From Axinella damicornis (taxonomy: Eukaryota > Porifera > Demospongiae > Axinellida > Axinellidae): DNA of 64,000 bases. Of this stretch, positions 27,343 to 64,000 are shown in pieces. The stretch's first letter is position 1. Each line of letters begins with the position of its first letter. Under the pieces are notes generated by a model. It saw nothing but the letters and a program-made list of their open reading frames with translations. It was not told the origin of the DNA and did not search any database. The stretch is taken from the NCBI GenBank assembly GCA_963931865.1, contig OZ007509.1, positions 1,875,554 to 1,939,553 of the forward strand, read 5' to 3'. A program made the position numbers and the translations under genes.

Positions 27343-30300
27343 AGAATTTGTGAAGGAGGGGAACATTGTCATTACCGAGACCTCTTGATCTCTAATCACA
27401 CTCCATTACCTACATCATTTTTTCTACTCCATCAAGCAGGTATGGTATTCAGTGATGCCTCATTGCCAAACAAGTAATCAGTGGTTGTTCGTTCCCGGCA
27501 TATTCACCTAACCACTCCCCCCCCCCCCCCCCCCCCCCCCAACACACACACACATTTTCCACCTCAGGCAAAGCAGGCAATCCGGGAGGAACCAAAGGAT
27601 GATGAGGAGGTGGACCGGCAGGAAGAAGGGGAGATTGACAAGGGGTTTACTGACAGTTCTTCCTCCAGTGAAGAAGAGCTCACCGAGGAGGGTTAGCAGC
27701 GACATCAACTCCTCCTCCTCTAGTTTCTCTCCCAGGCCATGCCAAAGGATGTCTCCCCCCCCCCCCCCCCCCCCCCCTCCATTTTAACTCGAAAGACGGA
27801 AATCATTTATGATGTTGCCTAGGAACGTATGCGTTGTTTATCAGATTAGGGGCGTGGTTTGAGGGTTAATTAATTGGTATCAGTCCTGGCAGGCATTTTG
27901 TTGACGGGAATGTTATTCTCATTTAATACTCACACTTTGTGGAGTTGCTAGAAGGAGGGTACTTCTTCTCGGTACCATCTCCAGATGTGTGGACGTCCCA
28001 GTGTGTGTGTGATTGTGTGTGTATGCACGGTGTTCGTGTTACAATTAAGTTTTGTGATTAGTTTGGAAACTGAGCTCTGCAAGTTAGGAGTTGTTTTGGC
28101 TGTCAGGGAAGACCGAAAGGCTCCAAACACATTGTGATGCACTGCCTACAACAAAGTGTGGCCAAAGCAAATATGAAGCCACCTAAATTTTAATTTAGCA
28201 AGGTTTATGATACTTGTTTTTCATTGTTGTAGGAATGCTCCAATTCCCAATGTGTACCCACTCCCCAACACACACACACACACACACACTCTCTCACACA
28301 CACACACATACTCATTACACACACTGCACCACACACACACACACACACACCACACCCCAGGGAAAGAGCTCAAGGCACTAATAAAGAAGCAGCTGGGAGT
28401 TGGAGGGTTCACCTCAGAGGAGGAGGAGGAGGAGGGGGAAGGGGAGGGGGAGGCCATAGGGGTCAAACCCTCCAGTAGATCGATCATACCAACTGCCAGC
28501 CTGGAGAATAAGTGTGAGTGTATACTGGTGGGCTGGTAGCTGCTGGTGAGGAGCATCCATCTGGTAGCTATTATCCGGTTCAGAACCAAATAATGGATGC
28601 TCTCTCAATTTGGATACAATTGCGAGGGGAGATGTTGGATAGTATTTATGTTTCTGAATTCTCTTCATTCCAAATTCTCGCTCATGGTTGTTCTAGTTAA
28701 ATTGACACACACCAAACTTTAGTTTACTGAACTTGGAAATCTTGGATACTCAAACTTTGCACACTACGGAGACAAGTTCAGTAAAGGTTGTCTGCAACAT
28801 TTATATTGAAAGCTGAAAGTTGGACAATTGTCAAATGTGCCTATTGTTCCCTGGAAAGCCTGCCTATTATGTCAACGTAATTCAGAAACACCAAGATTCT
28901 GCTATCGTATAATCTACCACGGTCTATCTACAGTGCAATATTAGTGAGTGATCTTCTGTGTCAGGAACCAGTGGAGCCCGTGGGCATAAGATAAAGCTGC
29001 TCATCACGACAAGGTGGTGTGCATGTACAGAACTGAGACGACAACCAGCGAGGCTATAAGCTCTTACAAGTATTCCTATACCTTCTACCCTTGGTAAATA
29101 ATTCTAGCCTCAAGAAAGCAGCGATTCTGGGCTTGTTGCATGCCGACCATCACAATGGTATAGTCAGAGTACGCCTCCTAAATGCTCAAATAGTGTTTGC
29201 GGAACAATTTTTCCTCTACAAGGAGTGTAACTTAAGAATTTGCCCATTAAGGAACCGCTAATTGACACTAATTGGTTACTCTAAGATGATTAAACACGCT
29301 ATTGTAGCTATTCCTGCAACCTAATGCTTCAAATATTTTGTAATCAGTTGAGAAAACAGTTACACGAATGGTTGGGGGTATGTAACAGCTGTCAGACCAA
29401 CTGGCCCCACAGATACATACACACACACACACACACACTCACTCACACACTCACTCACACACTCACACACACACATGCACACATTCATGCACACGCACAC
29501 ACACACACACACATGTAGTGACACATATGCACGCACACACATATGCACACATGCACATACATGTAGCACACGGACACTCAATGCAATATAGATAGTCAGC
29601 GTAGAGGCGCTCCGTGATGACGTTGTATTGAATTCCGTGTATTGTTCTCACAGGGTCAATTGGGTACCACTTTACCAGGTTAATTACAGTTTGATTACAG
29701 TCATGCCCATACATGGCTTATCAGTAGTTCCCCGGGCTCATTCTGGTCTAGTCTGGGAACGAGATTCCAGGTAAATTTCGCAATCTCACGCATGGTATGA
29801 AAAACACTGTAATGTGATGGCAGCACTATGGCAGCACCTCCAGTGATTCCGTAACATATAGAATGCACTGTGCAGGGTATCATGTGCTGTGCGTGTATGT
29901 CAACAGTTCCCAGTACCTGAGCAAGTGGTCATTCTTGGGAAATCTCACATAACTTGCATCCTATGTGAGATCATCCCCCTTGGTGTACTATTCCTGTACT
30001 GTTGTTGACTTCACCATGACAACCAGCCTAATTTTTAGTTCTCTGCACGGAATTACTTATACTTTGCAGTGGTTTGGTTTGAATGACTATACGTTTCTGA
30101 TGTGTAATTGCCGAGTAGCAACGCATTCCCTTTAGGCCGTGAAACTGACCATCAAGGTATCATGTGCTATGTATCAGTTCCCATGCAGTACCTGGATAAC
30201 AGTAACACCTCCAGTTTTGATTGCTTGCACTATGCATACAATATGCATACAGCATGCTGTGTGCACTCCCTAAATGAAGGTGTAGAAGGCCTGGCTACTG

Positions 30301-32651
30301 GCAGTGGCTAGCCTATGAGACTAAGTATAATGGTGCACATTCTGCAACCATGAATGACTATCATCACCTATAAGTATAAGTATTCTTGTTAGTATTGTTG
30401 CTGGTCGATTAGCCTTGACAGCAAGGAAGGAGCTGATAAGTGTTCTCTGTACTGAGCGACAATAATAGTCTGGCTCCATGCCTGTCTTGCATCTATAGCC
30501 TTGTTCTATAGTGTTGTATTGTAGTCACTATAGTTATACATGTTATACCAAAGGCAAAGAGTCTTTGAATGGAAAATTTAACCTGCAACATGTATTTTGG
30601 ATAGATTACTACATAGTTCGCTATATTATGCTAAGTGGTTTGGAGTCACCTGCTGTGCACAGCACCTGTTTTAGCCAATGCCAGGCCTCATCAGCTACGT
30701 ATGCTGGGATGGGACCACGTACTATTGGTATAGTAGGGCTATACAAGTAGCAGTCAGATGGCTAGCTGGTCATCAATCCACTCGGACTGTGACTGTTATG
30801 CTCATGGAACATACTCTCGTTAACTAATAATTCTAAGCTCTTGTGGATTGATGTTACAGCACTTGTCATCCGTTCTGTGTGTACACATATAGCTAAATCC
30901 GTGGGCAATGTGTCTGGAAAAAATAATTACCAAACATGCAACTAGATTACTTTGTAGTGGTTTGTTGTCAATTGTTAAGATACTGTGGCCTGCACCATCC
31001 AATGTCCCTACTATATATGCAACAGTTCCCAGTACCGAGTACCTGGCTAAGAGTGCACATTCTTGGGAATTCATGAATGACTCACAGCCCACTCACTGTG
31101 TGAGATCATCCCCCTGGGTATACTATTCAGCTTATAGTGTTGTTGGTGGTTTCTCTGCACACAAGTGCTGTGTGTCTGCAGAAGTGACTGTTTTGTTTTC
31201 AGATAAATTTGCTGAACATGAAACCAGACTACTTTATAGTGGTTTGTTGCCTAGCAACCTAGCAGTGGCAGCCAACAGCTGGAGGAGCAGGAAGACAAAA
31301 ATGCTGATGATTCCACTATCCAATTAGTTTCTTCACAATTTTTATGTGAATATCACTGCACCAATTCCAGAGTCTAGTGCTCTAACACAATTGAATCCCA
31401 TACCGAAGAGTGACATTTTCAAGTATACTATGAAATATAGGACCATAATTGCTGGGAGAGGGGCCCGGGGCCATTACTAATTGTAATGTACGAGTATTAG
31501 TTTAATTGGTGACTGACTGATCTTGGTTTAGTTGGATTTGAATTGCACCAATAATCCATTCCCGATGTGGTGCAGCAGCTATGCATGGACCTCGGTGCAA
31601 CATTTATTGGATATCCATGTGGAGTGCGGTACAGCTAGTTAGTTTGCAAAGGCAAATATTCATGCATAGGGTAGGTGTGGGTATTATGAGACAGCACCAA
31701 TTATGGGTTTCATACTTTACTACAATTTATAGACATTGCCACTTTGCCTGAACATTGTGAAATGTATCCTCTACCGTTTGATAGAATGAGTGGTGCAAAG
31801 CAGTTGGTATTCATGATTTGGACAGTATATAAAATTGTGATGAAATTTTATGGGTAGTTCTGATTGTCCTAATAAAAAAATGTACTGCCAGAATACCAAC
31901 AAGCATGCTTGCATGGAAATGGTTCTAGCAGAATCTTCTATGCTGGTAGGGTGTAGCTACCTAGCCAAATGATGATCAGGTATGAAACATACAGCAAAAA
32001 AAACTGGGGTGTCTCATAATACATACCCTGTCTCATACTGAAACTTTGCCTACCATGGATTGTTAGTACAATCAATTATCTTTGTTAAATCTATACCATA
32101 GTACAATCGCATCCTGTTGACAGCTTGTTGGTTAACTTGAAATGGTTAAGTGTCTCATAACCGGGGCGGCTACCCTACTTAAACATTCATCTCTTGTGTA
32201 CTGGTAGTTCCGCTTTGATTGGCAAACGGTATGTAGTAACACCAGGAGCAGTAGTACCACAGTCATACATGACTGTCATGTTCCTCTAGCCTCAAGAAAA
32301 GACTCTCCTCGGAAGAAATCTTCACCCAGCAAGAAGTCCCAACATGCAGGGAAAAAGAGAGATCTGTTGGTTGCTGATGGAGGAGACACTTCCTCCTCCT
32401 CAGCACCAACTGGCCCTCTGCCAAAAAAGCAAAGAACTGAGTCTCCACACACCATCACCGAGCAGGAGGTGTGGCGGTACCTCTCAAGGAAACCCATCAC
32501 GTCAAAGGACCTGGTTAAAAAGTTTTCCTCCAAGAAAACGGAAATGGAAAAGAACAAGATTGTGGAAGTCCTTGGAGACATTATCAAGAATATGAAAAAC
32601 GTTGAGAAACAGAAGATCAAGGGCAAGCTGTACCTCTCAGTGAAGGCGTAA
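20869..32651 (+). CDS. GTF2F1: Transcription initiation factor IIF alpha subunit (GTF2F1/RAP74), 10 exons, complete
   Basis: Large subunit of TFIIF, which with RAP30 delivers RNA polymerase II to promoters and supports elongation. Exons are 20869-20915, 21100-21172, 21675-21859, 22337-22435, 22668-22896, 23365-23419, 25467-25645, 27568-27691, 28361-28513 and 32290-32651. They sum to 1506 nt (501 aa); human RAP74 is 517 aa. Exon 1 starts [16 protein letters not shown] and joins [11 protein letters not shown]. The RAP30-binding N-terminal domain (about 1-205) includes [30 protein letters not shown] and [11 protein letters not shown]. The middle is acidic and Ser-rich with [13 protein letters not shown] and EEGEIDKGF. 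The C-terminal winged helix (about 437-501) is [20 protein letters not shown] through KLYLSVKA; in other animals it binds FCP1. The exon 9 donor was set at 28513 by phase. Exon 6 could have a missed neighbour. Confidence 0.93.
22083..22336 (+). repeat. CTCCT/CTTCCT-rich polypyrimidine array before GTF2F1 exon 4
   Basis: About 250 nt of CTTCCTC and CTCCTC repeats end exactly at the exon 4 acceptor. Translated frames across it are artefacts. Confidence 0.9.
22480..22667 (+). repeat. CCCTCC/CTCCTC polypyrimidine array before GTF2F1 exon 5
   Basis: About 190 nt of C/T repeats end at the exon 5 acceptor (22667). Confidence 0.9.
23035..23131. mobile_element. TAGCCTCG-family palindromic MITE
   Basis: 97-bp palindrome with the stem CACAGTTTGACGCTTGCAGT and complement. 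Target-site duplication GTCCTCAGT/GTCCTCCGT (8/9 identical). In GTF2F1 intron 5. Confidence 0.85.
23259..23338. mobile_element. TAGCCTCG-family MITE next to an exon
   Basis: TAGCCTCGCTCCCATGCC...GGGAATGAGGCTA, ending 26 bp upstream of GTF2F1 exon 6. Flanks CATATGACC/CGCATGACC (7/9) look like a decayed target-site duplication. Confidence 0.75.
23538..23606. mobile_element. TAGCCTCG-family MITE with perfect 9-bp TSD
   Basis: TAGCCTCGGTCCCAGGCT and its complement flank a short loop. GGCATGCCC is duplicated at 23529-23537 and 23607-23615. Confidence 0.88.
23607..23836. repeat. 20-bp tandem repeat, about 11 copies
   Basis: Unit CATGCCCTAGCAAGTAGAGC in near-perfect tandem, directly beside the MITE at 23538, in GTF2F1 intron 6. 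Confidence 0.95.
24219..24658. mobile_element. 440-bp composite foldback of the TAGCCTCG family, perfect 9-bp TSD
   Basis: The left arm has TAGTCTCGTTCCCAGGCC, then AGGAGAAACGGCCTGGCAAC. The right arm carries the complement and ends GAACGAGGCTA. CCTGCCAAC is duplicated at 24210-24218 and 24659-24667. The unpaired centre has no long ORF. Confidence 0.88.
25136..25168. mobile_element. Truncated TAGCCTCG-family MITE
   Basis: GGCCTCGTTCCCAGGCTCT...AGCCTGGGACTGAGGCTA palindrome, in GTF2F1 intron 6. Confidence 0.65.
25573..26262 (+). repeat. 354-bp tandem duplication including the 3' half of GTF2F1 exon 7
   Basis: Copy 1 (from 25573) includes the end of exon 7, its donor and part of a MITE. Copy 2 (from 25927) repeats the coding end ([13 protein letters not shown]) and the donor but has no acceptor. 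Both copies carry a poly-G run, 32 nt at 25873-25904 and 15 nt at 26227-26241. Copy 2 should be read as intron. Confidence 0.88.
26209..26461. mobile_element. MITE with TIR CAGTGGCGGATTTAG
   Basis: The left end CAGTGGCGGATTTAGGG pairs with the right end TCTAAATCCACCACTG. GCAGC occurs on both sides. About 250 bp, non-coding. A truncated copy of its left end is at 25855-25927, inside the upstream duplication unit. Confidence 0.75.
27005..27090. mobile_element. TAGCCTCG-family MITE with 9-bp TSD
   Basis: TAGCCTCATTCCCAGGCC...GGCCTGGGAACGAGGCTA. Flanking ATAAACTAG is present on both sides, at 26996-27004 and 27091-27099. In GTF2F1 intron 7. Confidence 0.85.
27297..27341. repeat. (TG)n microsatellite
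   Basis: About 21 TG units in GTF2F1 intron 7. Confidence 0.9.
27517..27556 (+). repeat. Poly-C (24 nt) plus (AC)n at intron 3' end
   Basis: C24 followed by AACACACACACACA, ending 11 nt before the acceptor of GTF2F1 exon 8. Confidence 0.9.
27755..27777. repeat. Poly-C run (23 nt)
   Basis: Homopolymer about 60 nt after the donor of GTF2F1 exon 8. Confidence 0.9.
28268..28352. repeat. (CA)n / CTCA microsatellite
   Basis: CA-rich array ending 8 nt before the acceptor of GTF2F1 exon 9. Confidence 0.9.
28514..32289. other. GTF2F1 intron 9 (3.8 kb), no gene seen
   Basis: Contains a CA/CTCA microsatellite at 29420-29515 and two diverged copies of a block of about 100 bp (GTGAGATCATCCCCC, near 29905-30010 and 31021-31150). 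A CTAGTCTGGGAACGAG stub near 29749 is a TAGCCTCG-family remnant. No open frame here resembles a protein. Confidence 0.6.
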
Positions 32652-32999
32652 CAGAGTCTTGGGTCTTTTGTGGAGAACAATACAAGAGAGTGACCCTGAA
32701 TACGTTCATAGTCTGATGTTTAATTGGCATTATGTCTACTAACCATATCTGTACCACTCTGCCCATATCAAACTGTACACTGATTGTTTTCTTGAACCAG
32801 AGCAGCAAAGTGCTCCCCTGATATGCACGATGCATGCATGCATATGTTAGGGAGCTTGTGGATCCGGAGAACAAAGCAACTGCTGTCCTGTGATTGATGG
32901 AAGGCAACCCAATTGCAAATCTGTGCTGTCTGAGAGTCAGTCAGTACTTTTCTTGGAGACGCAGTGACTGTTGACTGCACTCTCTGTGGCACCTCAACC

Positions 33000-33091
33000 T
33001 AGCCTCGTCCCCAGTCCCATGCCCAGCTGTTTGTCACTTGGGAGACTGCAAGCGACACAAAAAGCTGGGCGTGGGACTGGGAACGAGGCTA
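33000..33091. mobile_element. TAGCCTCG-family MITE
   Basis: TAGCCTCGTCCCCAGTCC...GGGACTGGGAACGAGGCTA with stem GTCACTTGGGAGACTGCAAG. Flanks ACCTCAACC/ACCTCACCC (8/9). Confidence 0.82.
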
Positions 33092-33232
33092 ACCTCACCC
33101 TGTTTTGGGAATTAAAAGTAGGTCCATGAAGCCAATGCAAAATGAGGGTGGAGTACCAAAATGAATGGTAGCTGAAACTAGTATCATTATTTCTTGCGGG
33201 AGGATTATAGATCGTGACCCTCATTGTACAAT

Positions 33233-33267
33233 CATAGATAATAGAGCGTTACGCTCTATTATCTATG
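33233..33267. repeat. Perfect 16-bp inverted repeat with flanking GTACAAT direct repeat
   Basis: CATAGATAATAGAGCG, TTA, CGCTCTATTATCTATG. GTACAAT flanks both sides (33226-33232, 33268-33274), as a small insertion with target duplication would. Confidence 0.8.
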
Positions 33268-33638
33268 GTACAATCATACACTGTCTACCATCTATACATG
33301 CAGTCATCGATTATCTGTGTAGCTGGTCTAGGAGTTCGATCTATGATGATCGTGCAATATGCTCAGTGTGCAGCTCAGTCACAGTACGTGATGTTACTGT
33401 AGTCTCAGAACCAGACCCTTCGCATAGTTAGTAGGCAGGAAATTGCGGGATATTAACGTTTTCTGCGTACAGCAGTGACAATGCAGGCGGTGGATGTTGA
33501 CACATTTTTTTGTGTATACAGTTATGGGGAAGTAATGCTAATTTAATACTATAACCATAGCTAAGGTCATAGTTCACAGTGCGCTGCACTATACAATGTA
33601 GCTCGGCCTCTTATTGTCGGATCGTGTCAGAATGAGTG

Positions 33639-33690
33639 GGCGTGCCTCGTTATAAATATTTGTCTGCGCTCGGCAGCTGCGTGATCTTCA
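33639..33690 (+). promoter_or_regulatory. Core promoter of the adhesion GPCR gene (GC-rich motif plus TATA box)
   Basis: TATAAATA at 33651-33658 follows GGGCGTGCC at about 33639. It lies 116 nt upstream of the start codon, so transcription would begin near 33680-33690. This is the only clear TATA box found at a gene start in the window. Confidence 0.55.
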
Positions 33691-33773
33691 TGAAGAAGCA
33701 AGTCTGCAATAGCTATAGTTGCTGCGAACAAGAGCAAGCATAACATAAATATAGTACAGGCCAGGAATATCGA

Positions 33774-63858
<30,085 letters not shown>

Positions 63859-64000
63859 GTAAGCTGTTACCCTAAACTCTGTAAGCATGTGTATGACCCT
63901 CCTCCCCAATCTTGGGGTACAGTATGACCAACCCCCCCCCCCGCACCTCCAAACTGTGAATTTATAGCTCCAACTTCACGCACACATGCACACACGCACA

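Larger units (their letters stand above)
32652..33773. other. Intergenic region, GTF2F1 to adhesion GPCR
   Basis: Holds one MITE (33000-33091), a hairpin (33233-33267) and the TATA-containing promoter of the downstream gene. ATTAAA at 33110-33115 is a weak candidate poly(A) signal for GTF2F1. Confidence 0.55.

Overview
This is animal nuclear DNA. Every gene is cut into many short exons with GT-AG introns, and the products are metazoan families: UVSSA, VIP36-type lectin, CNNM, TFIIF-alpha, a Dbl-family RhoGEF and an adhesion GPCR. The short introns, the early-branching look of the proteins and the many palindromic MITEs suggest a sponge or a similarly early animal. That placement is inference; no species marker is present. 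The window has one 200-N assembly gap at 49388-49587.

Layout: (1) 1-3168, + strand, the 3' end of a RhoGEF gene. (2) 3553-9719, - strand, a complete UVSSA gene in 13 exons. (3) 9900-13726, + strand, a complete VIP36/LMAN2 L-type lectin gene in 10 exons. (4) 14423-20683, - strand, a complete CNNM gene in 5 exons. (5) 20869-32651, + strand, a complete GTF2F1 (TFIIF alpha/RAP74) gene in 10 exons. (6) 33774 to beyond the right edge, + strand, a very large adhesion-GPCR gene with 37 exons visible. It encodes a signal peptide, a NIDO domain, 15 Calx-beta domains, an HRM, a GAIN domain and the start of the GPS. The exon models for genes 2-5 were built by hand from splice consensus and reading phase, and each sums to an intact reading frame.

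Genes 1 and 2 converge, 2 and 3 diverge from 180 bp, 3 and 4 converge, and 4 and 5 diverge from 185 bp. UVSSA (transcription-coupled repair, TFIIH recruitment) and GTF2F1 (Pol II initiation and elongation) are both transcription-machinery genes. VIP36 and CNNM are membrane and secretory-pathway genes. I see no operon-like link between them.

The most unusual material is the receptor gene and its introns. Exons 4-30 are all phase 1-1, and the Calx-beta array grew by tandem duplication. Every Calx-beta domain carries one cysteine in each half. One splice donor has become a 43-bp minisatellite and one splice acceptor a 103-bp triplication. Across the window a foldback MITE family (TIR TAGCCTCGTTCCCAGGCC, 9-bp target-site duplications) is inserted in introns and intergenic DNA. 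Many introns carry G or GT runs near the donor and C, CCCT or CA runs at the acceptor on the sense strand.
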